DNA from: Nocardia arthritidis
GTDB taxonomy: Bacteria; Actinomycetota; Actinomycetes; Mycobacteriales; Mycobacteriaceae
Length of the DNA stretch: 64,000 nucleotides
Direction: 5' to 3'
NCBI RefSeq assembly: GCF_011801145.1
Contig: NZ_CP046172.1
Span: 7,688,001-7,752,000, forward strand
Numbering within the stretch: position 1 is the stretch's first letter; the number at the start of each line of letters is the position of its first letter. Both the position numbers and the translations under genes were made by a program. The notes below the pieces were generated by a model. The model was not told the origin of the DNA. It saw nothing but the letters and a program-made list of their open reading frames with translations, and did no database searches. Positions 34,967 to 45,327 of the stretch are shown here, in pieces.

Positions 34967-34975
34967 TCCCAACTC

Positions 34976-35016
34976 GGTATGAGGCTCGGCACCACCCGAA
35001 TGCCGAGCCTCATACC
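34976..35016. terminator. long perfect hairpin terminator
   Basis: GGTATGAGGCTCGGCA (34976-34991) and TGCCGAGCCTCATACC (35001-35016) are a perfect 16-bp stem with a 9-nt loop, followed by GTTT. It lies between the secreted-protein gene and the convergent RelE-like gene and can serve both. Confidence 0.88.
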
Positions 35017-35032
35017 GTTTCGTGGCAGCGGA

Positions 35033-35281
35033 CTACCCCACCCACTGAACCCTGACGACACTGACCAGCCGCTCCTGCTCGAGGACAAGATAGGTGATCA
35101 TTCCGAAGCTGCCGAAAACCAACTGACGAAGCGGCGCATCCGGATTGCGCTTGTTGACGCTGAGGCCATTCCATGGAGCCAACTCCAGCACTACCGCTGC
35201 CTCCGCATACGCGAGAAGCGCATCATCCGGAAGGTTGGCAATTTGGTCGGTCGCCTCGCCGGAGGTGTCGACCCGGTACAC
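35033..35281 (-). CDS. RelE/ParE-like small protein (putative toxin)
   Basis: An 82-residue protein with the alpha-beta pattern of the RelE/ParE superfamily: a helical ATDQIANLPDDALLAYAEAAVVLEL, then LRQLVFGSFGMITYLVLEQERLVSVVRVQWVG, in which the last strand LVSVVRVQW is typical of the family. The GTG start follows the stop of the DUF6247 gene with no gap (TAGGTG). The pair looks like a toxin-antitoxin or similar module, with the partner gene first. Toxic activity is not established. Confidence 0.7.
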   Translation of the reverse strand: MYRVDTSGEATDQIANLPDDALLAYAEAAVVLELAPWNGLSVNKRNPDAPLRQLVFGSFGMITYLVLEQERLVSVVRVQWVG

Positions 35282-35623
35282 CTATCGCCTGTCCAATCGG
35301 GCATTGATCATGGCTTTGATGTCGGCGCTGGAGACCCATGTTCCGCGCCTCCGCCCGGCACGCATGTCCGCCATAGTCTGGTCGGCTAGTTCGAGAAGCC
35401 GGAAATAGCTGCCCGGATCGGTCATCTCCGCGTGCGCTGTAATACGCCACTGGGCAAGAAAACCGTGCACGACAGTGAGATCGCACTCGTCTCTGGCCTG
35501 ATCCATTGTCTCTCGCCAAAGGCGATCGAATTCCATCGCGACATCAGCTGGCAGGCACGCCCGAATCGCCGCAGGATCGGCATCCGGGATCCGGGGCGGC
35601 TCAGGCCGGGCGGCAGAGGTCAT
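35282..35623 (-). CDS. DUF6247-like protein (putative antitoxin partner)
   Basis: A 113-residue protein of the pattern PRIPDADPAAIRACLPADVAMEFDRLWRE, then LTVVHGFLAQWRITAHAEMTDPGSYFRLL, ending SSADIKAMINARLDRR, resembling DUF6247 family proteins of actinomycetes. ATG 35623 is the best start; a longer frame upstream has no family match. Paired directly with the RelE-like gene. The antitoxin role is inferred from gene order. Confidence 0.7.
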   Translation of the reverse strand: MTSAARPEPPRIPDADPAAIRACLPADVAMEFDRLWRETMDQARDECDLTVVHGFLAQWRITAHAEMTDPGSYFRLLELADQTMADMRAGRRRGTWVSSADIKAMINARLDRR

Positions 35624-35812
35624 GCAGTAGATCATAGCCGCTGCGTATCCGATCAACGACGCCTTCAGTTGGCCGACGGCACCGATTGCCGTTGGCCGGG
35701 CAAAGCCTTGGCAGCGCACCAGCCGTTGGATGGCCCCCACCAGCCCGATGAACTCGAGCATGCACTGGCCCAGCGGATCCGGTGGCTGGTCCCGCACCGA
35801 TTGTGCTCTCGC

Positions 35813-36286
35813 TCAACTCTTTTCGGTTGTCGATCGGTGGGCGACGAGATCGTCGGCCAGCCGTTCGAGCAGTGTGGCCAACTGTCGACGGTCCGCGGCG
35901 GACCACCCCGACAGTGCTCCGGCGAACCAATCCCGGACCTCGCTTGTATAGCGATCGACCAACCGCTGCCCCTGCGAGGTCAGCGCGACTCGTCGCGCGC
36001 GGCGATCGTCCGGGTCCACCACTCGGGCCACCAGCTCACGTTGTTCCAGCCCGTTGATGTGCCGGGTCACATGTGGTCCTTCGACCTGCATCTGTGTGGC
36101 GATCTCGCCGACCCGCAGCGGTTCGCCTGCCCCGTCGAGGATCACCAGGATCGTCATAGCGGGTCGTTCCAGCGACAGTCCGGCCGAGCGAATGATGTTG
36201 TCGTACAGGCGTCCTCGGTTGAGGACCGCGCTCAGCAGCGTCAGCCGGGGGAACAGCTCCCCCATGATGTCGTCGGATTCCGGCAC
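35813..36286 (-). CDS. MarR-family transcriptional regulator
   Basis: A 157-residue winged-helix protein. The HTH is LRVGEIATQMQVEGPHVTRHINGLEQRELV and the wing is VVDPDDRRARRVALTSQGQRLV, a standard MarR layout with dimerisation helices at both ends. It is divergent from an FAD monooxygenase gene; two copies of a TACCTAAGTTAGGTA palindrome lie between the starts. It probably represses both until an aromatic compound binds. Confidence 0.92.
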   Translation of the reverse strand: MPESDDIMGELFPRLTLLSAVLNRGRLYDNIIRSAGLSLERPAMTILVILDGAGEPLRVGEIATQMQVEGPHVTRHINGLEQRELVARVVDPDDRRARRVALTSQGQRLVDRYTSEVRDWFAGALSGWSAADRRQLATLLERLADDLVAHRSTTEKS

Positions 36287-36302
36287 ACACCCTCCTTGTT
36301 AG

Positions 36303-36319
36303 ATACCTAAGTTAGGTAT
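36303..36319. promoter_or_regulatory. MarR operator 1 of the monooxygenase promoter
   Basis: ATACCTAAGTTAGGTAT is a 17-bp palindrome around a central G, 17 bp from the MarR start. It matches the second site at 36373-36387; the centres are 69 bp apart. Confidence 0.88.
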
Positions 36320-36372
36320 ATAGTTCACTCATCCCAACAGCGAAAACGGGAAAACTTCGATCCGAAAAAGTA

Positions 36373-36387
36373 TACCTAAGTTAGGTA
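36373..36387. promoter_or_regulatory. MarR operator 2 of the monooxygenase promoter
   Basis: TACCTAAGTTAGGTA repeats the core of operator 1 exactly and lies 34 bp before the monooxygenase start, where a bound dimer would block transcription. Confidence 0.88.
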
Positions 36388-36420
36388 ATAGAGTCCCGCA
36401 CCGACCTCCGAGGAACCACC

Positions 36421-37929
36421 ATGAACACCACCGATGTACTGATCGTCGGCGCGGGCCCCACCGGACTGACCCTCGCCTGCGAACTCGCCCGCCGCGGCGT
36501 CGCCCACGAGCTCATCGACAAACTCCCCCAACATAATTCGGCATCTCGCGCCAAGACCATCCAGCCGCGTTCGCTCGAGATCGCCGACGATCTCGGCATC
36601 GCGGAACGCATCGTCGACCGCGGCGCGATCCACCTGCCGACCCGCCACTACCGCGGGCCTCGAATCCTTTCCGAGGCCGTGGAGGCGGCGATCGGCGTAC
36701 CGTCGACACCCGCGACACCGTATCCCGCACCGGTCTGGGTCGCGCAGCCGTATGTCGAAGCGGCACTGCGGGATCGGCTCGCCGAACTCGGCGGCGAGGT
36801 AAACCTCGGTACCGAAGTCGTTGACCTACAACAACACCCGAACTTCGTCACAGTGACGGTTACGAAAGACGGTCGGCGCGAGGAGATTCGAACCCGCTAC
36901 GTCGTCGGCTGCGACGGTGGACGCAGCGCGGTCCGCGAGCTGGCCGGGTTGCGGCTCACCGGGACCTCGTACGGGCGGCACCGCTGGTACCTCGGCGATG
37001 TGCGGATCACCGGTCTGGATCGCGGCGCGCAACATCTGTGGATGAACGACGGCGTCCTGTCGCTGTTTCCGTTGCCGCACACCGACATCTGGCAATTTCA
37101 GGCCAGCATTCCGGCCGACGACAAACAGCCGCCCGCGCCGACGCTCGCGCACTACCGAAAGATCTTCGCCGAACGCGCCGGGCTGCCCGGTGTCGAGATC
37201 ACCGACCCGACCTGGCTGTCCCTGTATCAGATCAATGTGGCCATGGTGGACCGCTACCGAACCGATCGCGTATTCCTGGCGGGCGATGCCGCACATATCC
37301 ATTCACCGGGTGGCGGCCAGGGCATGAACACCGGCATACAGGACGCGTACAACCTGGGCTGGAAGCTCGCCGCCGCACTGCGCGGCACCGACGACATACT
37401 GGAAAGCTATGCGGCGGAACGACTTCCGGTGGCCCGCGCGGTGCTCGACGATTCGACGGCCCGCCTGCACATGGTCATGCGCGCCGCCGCGGCGAACGAT
37501 GGCTCCGCCGCACAGCGGCAACTCACCGACGAATTCACCACCGGGCTCACCATCGCGTACCCGGACAGCCCGCTGACGGATCGCGCGCAGCTGCCGAAAT
37601 CCGGTATCCGACCGGGTGAGCGCGCTCCCGACGCCATCTGCCGCGACCCCGAAACCGGCCACAAGACAAGGCTTTTCGATCTCTTCCGAGGAACCCACTG
37701 GACGCTGCTGGATTTCGGCGGCGATGCCGAGCCCGTGAAATCGGCCGACCTGCGGGTCTATCGAATCACGCAGCGCGAGAACGGATCCGGAGCGATCGTG
37801 GATGCCGACGGTCTCGCGCGCGAAAGCTACGGCGTTGACGAAGGAGAGCTCGTCCTGATACGCCCGGACGGGTATGTCGCGACGAGGACGAAATCATCGG
37901 CGGATATCGAGCGTTGGATCCCGGCCTGA
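36421..37929 (+). CDS. FAD-dependent aromatic monooxygenase (PHBH fold)
   Basis: A 502-residue flavoprotein hydroxylase. The FAD-binding Rossmann motif is VLIVGAGPTGLTLACELARRG (6-26), the DG motif is YVVGCDGGRSAVRELAG near 160, and the GD motif is RVFLAGDAAHIHSPGGGQGMNTGIQDAYNLGWKLA near 283-317. A C-terminal thioredoxin-like domain (TRLFDLFRGTHWTLLDF onward) is as in phenol hydroxylase and rifampicin monooxygenase groups. It would hydroxylate an aromatic substrate using NAD(P)H and oxygen. Two identical operators for the divergent MarR protein stand upstream. Resistance to an aromatic antibiotic or catabolism are both possible. Confidence 0.9.
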   Translation: MNTTDVLIVGAGPTGLTLACELARRGVAHELIDKLPQHNSASRAKTIQPRSLEIADDLGIAERIVDRGAIHLPTRHYRGPRILSEAVEAAIGVPSTPATPYPAPVWVAQPYVEAALRDRLAELGGEVNLGTEVVDLQQHPNFVTVTVTKDGRREEIRTRYVVGCDGGRSAVRELAGLRLTGTSYGRHRWYLGDVRITGLDRGAQHLWMNDGVLSLFPLPHTDIWQFQASIPADDKQPPAPTLAHYRKIFAERAGLPGVEITDPTWLSLYQINVAMVDRYRTDRVFLAGDAAHIHSPGGGQGMNTGIQDAYNLGWKLAAALRGTDDILESYAAERLPVARAVLDDSTARLHMVMRAAAANDGSAAQRQLTDEFTTGLTIAYPDSPLTDRAQLPKSGIRPGERAPDAICRDPETGHKTRLFDLFRGTHWTLLDFGGDAEPVKSADLRVYRITQRENGSGAIVDADGLARESYGVDEGELVLIRPDGYVATRTKSSADIERWIPA

Positions 37930-38000
37930 GCGGACAATATCCATACCAATTCGCTGAAATCCCGCATCGAACAGCTGATTTTGTCCGTCTAGGCCGGAAA

Positions 38001-38039
38001 CGCCGCTGGCCCGCCCCAATAAGGAGCGGGCCAGCGGCG
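38001..38039. terminator. hairpin terminator after ilvC and the monooxygenase gene
   Basis: CGCCGCTGGCCCGC (38001-38014) and GCGGGCCAGCGGCG (38026-38039) form a perfect 14-bp stem with an 11-nt loop between the two convergent genes. On the minus strand TTTCC follows. Confidence 0.85.
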
Positions 38040-38046
38040 TTGAACC

Positions 38047-39126
<1,080 letters not shown>

Positions 39127-39164
39127 TCAATTCGTCGCCGGTCCGCTTATCGGACCGTGTACAA

Positions 39165-39668
39165 CTAGCGAGTCGCGGTAATCGACTTCGGACCGCGACC
39201 GACCGCGACCACACCCGACTGCACGATCTCCCGGATCCCGTACGGCTCCAGCATCCGCAGCAGCGCGTCCAGCTTGGACCGGGTTCCGGTCGCCTCGACG
39301 GTGAGCGCGTCCGGTGAGACGTCGATCACCTTCGCCCGGAAGAGCGTAACCGCCTCGATCACCTGGGTCCGCACGCTGGCGTCGGCGCGCACCTTGACCA
39401 GGATGAGTTCGCGGGCCACCGAGCTGTCCGCATCCTGTTCGACGATCTTGATGACGTTCACCAGCTTGTTGAGCTGTTTGGTGACCTGCTCCAGCGGCAG
39501 ATCCTCGACGGTGACGACGATGGTCATCCGCGAGATGTCCGGGATCTCGGTGCCGCCGACGGCCAGCGATTCGATATTGAAGCCGCGCCGGGAGAACAGG
39601 CTCGCCACCCGGGCCAGCACGCCCGGCTTGTCCTCGACAAGCACACTCAGCGTGTGGGTGGTGCTCAT
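39165..39668 (-). CDS. ilvN: acetolactate synthase small (regulatory) subunit
   Basis: A 167-residue regulatory subunit that confers valine feedback inhibition on IlvB. The ACT domain is at the N-terminus ([35 protein letters not shown]) with the second ALS small-subunit domain behind it ([10 protein letters not shown] to [22 protein letters not shown]). The ATG start overlaps the ilvB stop as ATGA, so the subunits are made in a coupled manner. Confidence 0.97.
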   Translation of the reverse strand: MSTTHTLSVLVEDKPGVLARVASLFSRRGFNIESLAVGGTEIPDISRMTIVVTVEDLPLEQVTKQLNKLVNVIKIVEQDADSSVARELILVKVRADASVRTQVIEAVTLFRAKVIDVSPDALTVEATGTRSKLDALLRMLEPYGIREIVQSGVVAVGRGPKSITATR

Positions 39669-41605
39669 GCTTGCGTCCCCTTGTTCTTCTCGTGCGACAT
39701 CGCCTCGTGGATCACCGCGGGTTCGGCGGCCTGCTCGTCCTCGTCGAACAGCGGGCGGATGCCGCGGGCGGCCATGATCTCGTCGTTGCTGGTGCCCGCG
39801 GCGACCATCGGCCACACCTGGGCGTCCTTGCCGACGATGAAATCGATCACCACCGGCCGGTCGTCGATGGACTGCGCCTCGCGGATCGCGGCCTCGACAT
39901 CCTCCTCGCGCTCGACCCGGATGCCATGGCAGCCAAGGGCTTCCGCGAGTTTGACGAAGTCGGGGATGCGTAGCGTATGCGTGCCGAGATCGGTGTTGGA
40001 GTAGCGCTCCTGGTAGAAGAGGGTCTGCCACTGCCGGACCATGCCGAGGTTGCCGTTGTTGATCAGCGCGACCTTGATCGGCACGCCCTCGACGGCGCAG
40101 GTTGCCAACTCCTGGTTGGTCATCTGGAAGCAGCCGTCACCGTCGACCGCCCACACCTCTTTGTCGGGCGCGCCCATCTTGGCGCCCATGGCGGCCGGGA
40201 CGGCGTAGCCCATGGTGCCGAGACCGCCGGAATTCAGCCAGGTGCGCGGCTTTTCGTATTTGATGAACTGCGCGGCCCACATCTGGTGCTGACCGACGCC
40301 CGCACAGTAGATGGCGTCGGGTCCGGCGAGGCGGCCGAGCGCCTCGATCACGAATTCCGGTGAGAGCGAACCATCTTTCGGCGGCGTCCAGCCGAGCGGG
40401 TACTGCTTGCGGATGCCGTCCAGGTACGTCCACCATTCCGAAAGTTCCAGCAGCGGAGCGTCTCCGGTGGCCGGGTCGGCCTTCAGCGTCTCGATGAGTT
40501 CGGCGATCACCTCGCGGCAGTCGCCGACGATCGGCACGTCGGCGTGCCGGTTCTTGCCGATCTCCGCCGGGTCGATATCGGCGTGAATCACCTTGGCGGC
40601 GGGGGCGAACGAATCCAGCTGACCGGTGACCCGGTCGTCGAAACGCGCGCCGAGGGTGATCAGCAGATCCGACTTCTGAAGTGCCGCAACGGCTCCCACG
40701 GTGCCGTGCATACCGGGCATGCCCATGTTCAGCCGGTGGCTGTCCGGGAACGCGCCGCGCGCCATCAGCGTGGTGACCACCGGGATGCCGGTCAGCTCGG
40801 CCAGCTCCAGCAGTTCCTTCGAGGCGTCGGCCTTGATGACGCCGCCGCCGACGTACAGCACGGGCGCCTTCGCCTCCAGGATCATCCTGGCCGCCTCGCG
40901 CACCTGCTTACCGTGCGGCTTGGTGACCGGGCGGTAGCCGGGCAGCCGCAGCTCCGGCGGCCAGGTGAAGGTGGTCTGCGCCTGCAGCACATCCTTCGGA
41001 ATGTCGACGAGCACCGCGCCCGGACGGCCGGAGGCGGCCAGGTAGAACGCCTCGGCCAGGATGCGCGGGATGTCGACGCCCTCGGTGATGAGGAAGTTGT
41101 GCTTGGTGATCGGCATGGTGATGCCGGAGATATCCGCCTCCTGGAAGGCGTCCGTGCCGATCAGCCCGCGGCCGACCTGTCCGGTGATCGCGACGATCGG
41201 CACCGAATCCATCTGGGCGTCGGCGATCGGGGTGACCAGGTTGGTCGCGCCGGGACCGGAGGTGGCCATGCAGACGCCGACCTTGCCGGTGGCCTGCGCG
41301 TAGCCGGTGGCCGCGTGTCCGGCGCCCTGCTCGTGCCGGACCAGCACGTGGCGGACCTTCGTCGAGTCGAAGAGCGGGTCGTAGACCGGAAGAATCGCGC
41401 CGCCCGGAATGCCGAAGACCGTATCGACGCCGAGTTCCTCGAGCGAACGAATCACCGACTGCGCGCCGGTGACCCGCTCGGGCGGGACCTGGCGGCGGTT
41501 GGCGGTATTCGTCGCAGCGGGCTGGCCGGCGGCAGCGGGCTGCTGATTCGCCGAGGGCGCTGGCCTGCGGGCCGATGGCCCGGGCCGGGCGGTTGGTGCG
41601 CTCAC
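39665..41605 (-). CDS. ilvB: acetolactate synthase large (catalytic) subunit
   Basis: A 646-residue ThDP enzyme that makes acetolactate and acetohydroxybutyrate. The catalytic Glu is in [17 protein letters not shown]; the FAD-domain and the C-terminal ThDP motif [20 protein letters not shown] (GDG...N) are present. An N-terminal Pro/Ala-rich tail of about 45 residues precedes the conserved [25 protein letters not shown]; such tails occur in Nocardia-type homologues. The GTG start at 41605 has GGAACG upstream; its own coding begins about 100 bp after an attenuator-like hairpin. First gene of ilvBNC. Confidence 0.97.
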   Translation of the reverse strand: MSAPTARPGPSARRPAPSANQQPAAAGQPAATNTANRRQVPPERVTGAQSVIRSLEELGVDTVFGIPGGAILPVYDPLFDSTKVRHVLVRHEQGAGHAATGYAQATGKVGVCMATSGPGATNLVTPIADAQMDSVPIVAITGQVGRGLIGTDAFQEADISGITMPITKHNFLITEGVDIPRILAEAFYLAASGRPGAVLVDIPKDVLQAQTTFTWPPELRLPGYRPVTKPHGKQVREAARMILEAKAPVLYVGGGVIKADASKELLELAELTGIPVVTTLMARGAFPDSHRLNMGMPGMHGTVGAVAALQKSDLLITLGARFDDRVTGQLDSFAPAAKVIHADIDPAEIGKNRHADVPIVGDCREVIAELIETLKADPATGDAPLLELSEWWTYLDGIRKQYPLGWTPPKDGSLSPEFVIEALGRLAGPDAIYCAGVGQHQMWAAQFIKYEKPRTWLNSGGLGTMGYAVPAAMGAKMGAPDKEVWAVDGDGCFQMTNQELATCAVEGVPIKVALINNGNLGMVRQWQTLFYQERYSNTDLGTHTLRIPDFVKLAEALGCHGIRVEREEDVEAAIREAQSIDDRPVVIDFIVGKDAQVWPMVAAGTSNDEIMAARGIRPLFDEDEQAAEPAVIHEAMSHEKNKGTQA

Positions 41606-41703
41606 CGTCTTCGTTCCTTACTGCTTGTCGTTCTGACCCCGGATTTGTGCGTGACATGCGGTGTCTTGCGACTCGCCATGTGCCGGACATTACTCCGAAC
41701 AAC

Positions 41704-41738
41704 AAAAAACCCCCGACCAGCGCATAGCTGTTCGAGGG
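41704..41738 (-). terminator. attenuator terminator of ilvBNC
   Basis: On the minus strand CCCTCGAACAGC pairs with GCTGGTCGGGGG across a 5-nt loop (12-bp stem with one mismatch and one G-T), then six T follow (41704-41709). It stands 47 bp after the stop of a BCAA-rich leader peptide and about 100 bp before ilvB. Such a structure can end transcription early when charged Leu, Val and Ile tRNAs are plentiful. Confidence 0.85.
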
Positions 41739-41785
41739 TGGCGCGTCGCAACGCGAGCTGACGTATTCGACTCAGACTGTCAGGC

Positions 41786-41833
41786 TCAACGCTGGACGCG
41801 CCGGCCGATTACGAGAAGCTCGTTTCGATTCAC
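41786..41833 (-). CDS. ilvB leader peptide (15 aa) with Leu-Leu-Val-Ile codons
   Basis: GTG start at 41833, stop TGA at 41786-41788, product MNRNELLVIGRRVQR. It has consecutive Leu-Leu-Val-Ile codons (CTT CTC GTA ATC) and one more Val. Ribosome stalling here when branched-chain aminoacyl-tRNA is short should prevent the downstream terminator from forming. No ribosome-binding site is visible, but a good promoter places the transcription start at or near the GTG, so the mRNA is probably leaderless. Too short for usual gene calling. Attenuation of ilvBNC is established in Corynebacterium glutamicum; this site is an inference by analogy. Confidence 0.82.
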   Translation of the reverse strand: MNRNELLVIGRRVQR

Positions 41834-41840
41834 GCGGACG

Positions 41841-41870
41841 ACGTTAAGCGGGCGTGAACCTCGGAGTCAA
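41841..41870 (-). promoter_or_regulatory. ilvBNC promoter
   Basis: On the minus strand TTGACT (complement of 41865-41870) is followed after an 18-bp spacer by TAACGT (complement of 41841-41846), fitting the actinobacterial -10 pattern TANNNT. The predicted start point, about seven bases later, coincides with the GTG of the leader peptide. Confidence 0.8.
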
Positions 41871-41949
41871 ACAGATGACCCATGACATCCCATTATGTGG
41901 GACTGCGGCGGCTGTATGTGAGCCTGCACCAGGATGCGAGGATGGTGGT

Positions 41950-42537
41950 GTGTCATCACCGCATCAGTCCGTGCCACCGGTTGAATCGTCCCACACCGCC
42001 GACTCGGGACCGGATACGGGTCGGGCGTCCGAACAACGGATCATCCGGATTCCGCAGCTGGCCTACCTAGGCGTGCTGGTCCTGCTGTTCTGCGTATTCT
42101 TCTTTTTCGTCGGCTGGCCCGTCGGCCTGTGGTGGCTGCTGTTGATTCCGGCGGCCGCGGTGGTCTGGGTGGCCAGGACGCGGACGGTGATCTCGGAATC
42201 CGGACTGGAGCTGCGCACGGTCTTCAAATCCCGGCATGTGGACTGGGCCGAGCTGAAGGGCGTCAGCATTCCCAAGCGCGGGTTCGTGCGGGCGCATCTG
42301 ACCGATGGCTCCGAGGTGAAGCTGCCCGCGGTGAGCTACGACCGGCTGCGCGATCTGATCGCCGCGTCCAACGGGCGGATCCCGGACCTGTTCGCGGCGG
42401 CTGCCGAGGCCAAGGCCCAGGAGCGGGACGCAAGCGAGCAGGCAGAGTCGACGACAGCCGAGCCGGACGCGAACGCCGCCTCGGACAAGGACTCGACCGA
42501 CCCGGAAAAGGATTCGCCCGCCTCGGACAAGGACTGA
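41950..42537 (+). CDS. PH-domain membrane protein (Cfp6/Rv3004-like)
   Basis: A 195-residue protein. After a Ser/Pro/Thr-rich N-terminus come two close transmembrane segments, LAYLGVLVLLFCVFFFFVGWPVG and LLLIPAAAVVWVA. Then a bacterial PH-like domain: TVISESGLELRTVFKSRHVDWAELKGVSIPKRGFVRAHLTDG. The acidic C-terminal tail is rich in Asp/Ser/Lys. GTG 41950 with GAGGATG upstream is chosen; an earlier in-frame ATG would add Cys-rich residues without counterpart. It is the positional homologue of M. tuberculosis cfp6, lying next to ilvB. Function unknown. Confidence 0.8.
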   Translation: MSSPHQSVPPVESSHTADSGPDTGRASEQRIIRIPQLAYLGVLVLLFCVFFFFVGWPVGLWWLLLIPAAAVVWVARTRTVISESGLELRTVFKSRHVDWAELKGVSIPKRGFVRAHLTDGSEVKLPAVSYDRLRDLIAASNGRIPDLFAAAAEAKAQERDASEQAESTTAEPDANAASDKDSTDPEKDSPASDKD

Positions 42538-42853
42538 CCGGAACTCACCCAGAGACCAAGCCGATCGGGGGCCTATTCCCCCGGTGGGTATGCGGATACT
42601 CACTGGCTCCGCCGGATGTAGCGACGCTAGGCTGGTTCCCATCAAGCGGTGCCGGAAGCGACACAACCGATGACACCGTTCGCGCCGACGACACCCCGCG
42701 GCGACACCAACATCAGCGCCGAGCACCGGCCGAGCGACCGCCAACAGCCGTCGCCACCGGCGAATAGGCCGACCCTCCCCGCGAGTACCGTGGAGAGGCC
42801 GCCGAGCGAACTCGGCGCCGTCGCACATCAGCCCCCGCGACCACGAGGACACC
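42538..42853. other. intergenic region before ilvD
   Basis: 316 bp without a convincing gene. CGGGGG (42566-42571) and CCCCCG (42578-42583) form a short hairpin that may end the PH-domain transcript. It has no T-run, so it is a weak call. The ilvD promoter must lie in the rest; no leader peptide rich in branched-chain codons was found. Confidence 0.4.
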
Positions 42854-44695
42854 ATGCCACCGCTTCGTTCCCGAACAACCACCATCGGCCGCAATGCCGC
42901 GGGCGCCCGCGCCCTCTGGCGCGCCACCGGTATGACCGATTCCGACTTCGGCAAGCCGATCGTCGCCATCGCGAACTCATACACCCAGTTCGTGCCCGGG
43001 CACGTCCACCTGAAGAACGTCGGTGAGATCGTCGCGGACGCGGTGCGCGCCGCGGGCGGGGTGCCGCGCGAATTCCACACCATCGCCGTCGACGACGGTA
43101 TCGCCATGGGCCACGGCGGCATGCTGTACTCGCTGCCCTCGCGCGAAATCATCGCCGACTCGGTGGAATACATGGTGAACGCGCACACCGCCGATGCGCT
43201 GGTGTGCATCTCGAACTGCGACAAGATCACCCCCGGCATGCTGAATGCCGCACTGCGACTGAACATTCCGACGGTTTTCGTCTCCGGCGGGCCGATGGAG
43301 GCGGGCAAGGCGGTCGTCGTCGGCGGGGTCGCGCAGGCGCCGACCGATCTGATCACCGCGATCGCCGCGAGCGCGAATCAGGCCGTCTCCGAGGACGGTC
43401 TGTCCGAGGTGGAGCGCAGTGCCTGCCCGACCTGCGGTTCGTGTTCCGGCATGTTCACCGCCAACTCGATGAACTGCCTCACCGAGGCGCTCGGACTCGC
43501 GTTGCCGGGCAACGGATCCACGCTGGCCACCCACGCCGCGCGCCGGGCGCTGTTCGAGCGGGCGGGCACGGTGGTCGTCGATATCGCCAACCGTTGGTAC
43601 CGCGAGGACGACGCCTCGGTGCTGCCGCGAAATGTGGCCAATGCCAAGGCTTTCCGCAATGCGATGGCGCTGGACGTCGCGATGGGCGGGTCCACCAACA
43701 CGGTGCTGCACACGCTCGCCGCCGCGCAGGAGGGCGAGATCGATTTCGATCTGGGCACGATCGATGAGATCTCGCGGAAAGTGCCGTGCCTGTCCAAGGT
43801 TTCGCCGAACTCCGACTACCACATGGAGGATGTGCACCGGGCCGGTGGCATCCCGGCGATCCTGGGCGAGCTGCGCCGCGGCGGACTGCTCGAGACCGAC
43901 GTCACCACCGTGCACACCCGCACCCTCGACGAATGGCTCGACACTTGGGATATCCGCTCCGGCAAGGCATCCGAGGAGGCCATCGAGCTCTTCCACGCCG
44001 CACCGGGCGGGGTGCGCACCACCGAACCGTTCTCCACCGAGAACCGTTGGTCGTCGCTGGACACCGACGCCGAAAAGGGCTGCATCCGCGATATCGCGCA
44101 CGCGTACACCGTCGAGGGCGGGCTCTGCGTGCTGCGCGGCAATATCGCCCCCGACGGCGCGATCCTCAAAACCGCTGGTATCGACGAGGATCTGTTCACC
44201 TTCCAGGGTCCGGCCGTCGTGGTCGAATCGCAGGAGGAGGCGGTTTCGGTCATCCTCAACAAGAAGATCAAGCCGGGCGATGTGATCGTGGTCCGCTACG
44301 AGGGGCCGTCGGGCGGGCCGGGTATGCAGGAAATGCTGCACCCCACCGCATTCCTGAAGGGCGCCGGGCTCGGCAAGCAGTGCGCGCTGATCACCGACGG
44401 CCGCTTCTCCGGTGGCACGTCGGGACTTTCGATCGGTCACATCTCGCCCGAGGCCGCGAGCGCGGGCACCATCGGCCTGATCGAGGACGGCGACCAGATC
44501 CGCATCGACGTGCACACCCGCGCGCTCGAACTGCTCGTCCCCGACGAGGTGCTCGCCGAGCGGCGCTCGAAAATGGAAGCGTCCGAACGTCCTTGGCAGC
44601 CAGCGCATCGCGACCGTCCGGTCACCACGGCCCTACGCGCCTATGCCGCGCTCGCCACCTCGGCCGATAAGGGCGCGGTCCGGCGAGTGCCGTAA
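42854..44695 (+). CDS. ilvD: dihydroxy-acid dehydratase (IlvD)
   Basis: A 613-residue iron-sulfur dehydratase of valine and isoleucine synthesis. Cluster and metal Cys are in [16 protein letters not shown] and [18 protein letters not shown]. The C-terminal [21 protein letters not shown] is the second IlvD/Edd signature. N-terminus [26 protein letters not shown] is typical. GAGGACACC precedes the ATG. It completes, with ilvB, ilvN and ilvC on the other strand, the first four steps of the branched-chain pathway. Full length. Confidence 0.97.
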   Translation: MPPLRSRTTTIGRNAAGARALWRATGMTDSDFGKPIVAIANSYTQFVPGHVHLKNVGEIVADAVRAAGGVPREFHTIAVDDGIAMGHGGMLYSLPSREIIADSVEYMVNAHTADALVCISNCDKITPGMLNAALRLNIPTVFVSGGPMEAGKAVVVGGVAQAPTDLITAIAASANQAVSEDGLSEVERSACPTCGSCSGMFTANSMNCLTEALGLALPGNGSTLATHAARRALFERAGTVVVDIANRWYREDDASVLPRNVANAKAFRNAMALDVAMGGSTNTVLHTLAAAQEGEIDFDLGTIDEISRKVPCLSKVSPNSDYHMEDVHRAGGIPAILGELRRGGLLETDVTTVHTRTLDEWLDTWDIRSGKASEEAIELFHAAPGGVRTTEPFSTENRWSSLDTDAEKGCIRDIAHAYTVEGGLCVLRGNIAPDGAILKTAGIDEDLFTFQGPAVVVESQEEAVSVILNKKIKPGDVIVVRYEGPSGGPGMQEMLHPTAFLKGAGLGKQCALITDGRFSGGTSGLSIGHISPEAASAGTIGLIEDGDQIRIDVHTRALELLVPDEVLAERRSKMEASERPWQPAHRDRPVTTALRAYAALATSADKGAVRRVP

Positions 44696-44702
44696 ATCGT
44701 TG

Positions 44703-44735
44703 GCGGCCCGCAAATTCGAGATGCGGGCCGCTTTC
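44703..44735. terminator. hairpin terminator after ilvD
   Basis: GCGGCCCGCA (44703-44712) and TGCGGGCCGC (44722-44731) form a perfect 10-bp stem with a 9-nt loop, then TTTCG. It lies between ilvD and the convergent hypothetical gene. Confidence 0.82.
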
Positions 44736-44740
44736 GTCCC

Positions 44741-45262
44741 TCAGACGATTTCCAGCTGATACGCCGCCTCGACCCAGAAGCCGCCGGGTTCGTACTCACC
44801 GCCGAAGGTGAGGACGTAGTCGCCGCGCGAAAGGTCGTCGAGGCGGCACCACAAACCCCAGGCCGTCGCCTTGAACCGGCCGGTGACGCCGAATGGGCCG
44901 CCCGCCGCGGCGGTGACGCCGAACGGGGTTCGGTTGGCCACTAGGCGCACCGGCAGCGAAACACCGTTCAACTCGGCGTGTCCGGTCGCCGCGGGCGCCA
45001 CCGGAACCTGACTGCCGAATAACGAGAACCCCTTGACCCGCTGGAACATATTGAAGGTCGGGAAGAAGAGGGGCCGTCCGTGCGGTACGGCACACCGCCG
45101 AGAAACCTTGCCGCCGAAGGTTCCCGCGAGAAACCAGACGTCCTCGGGTTGACCTTCGGCGGCGTACTCCCCGCTTTCGTCACGGACGGGATTCTTGGCG
45201 TTCGGTATCGACATCGCCCACTGCCACCATCGGGCGGCCAACTGATCGTCCGTATGCCGCAT
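44741..45262 (-). CDS. hypothetical protein (173 aa)
   Basis: No family recognised with confidence. The protein begins MRHTDDQLAARWWQWAMSIP, has VWFLAGTFGGKVSRRCAVPHGRPLFFPTFNM and ends in an all-beta tail (GDYVLTFGGEYEPGGFWVEAAYQLEIV). No signal peptide. ATG 45262 has AAGGAG four bases upstream. It is on the same strand as the DoxX gene, 65 bp downstream of it. The pattern is reminiscent of small conserved actinobacterial proteins of unknown role. Confidence 0.7.
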   Translation of the reverse strand: MRHTDDQLAARWWQWAMSIPNAKNPVRDESGEYAAEGQPEDVWFLAGTFGGKVSRRCAVPHGRPLFFPTFNMFQRVKGFSLFGSQVPVAPAATGHAELNGVSLPVRLVANRTPFGVTAAAGGPFGVTGRFKATAWGLWCRLDDLSRGDYVLTFGGEYEPGGFWVEAAYQLEIV

Positions 45263-45327
45263 CCCACTCCTTCGGCCGCCGATCTCGACAGCCAGCATAA
45301 CCGAAGTGGGAATCGTTGTGGGACTTG

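Noticed and set aside
42566..42583. An attenuator for ilvD.
   Set aside because: The hairpin is short, has no T-run and no nearby leader peptide rich in branched-chain codons.
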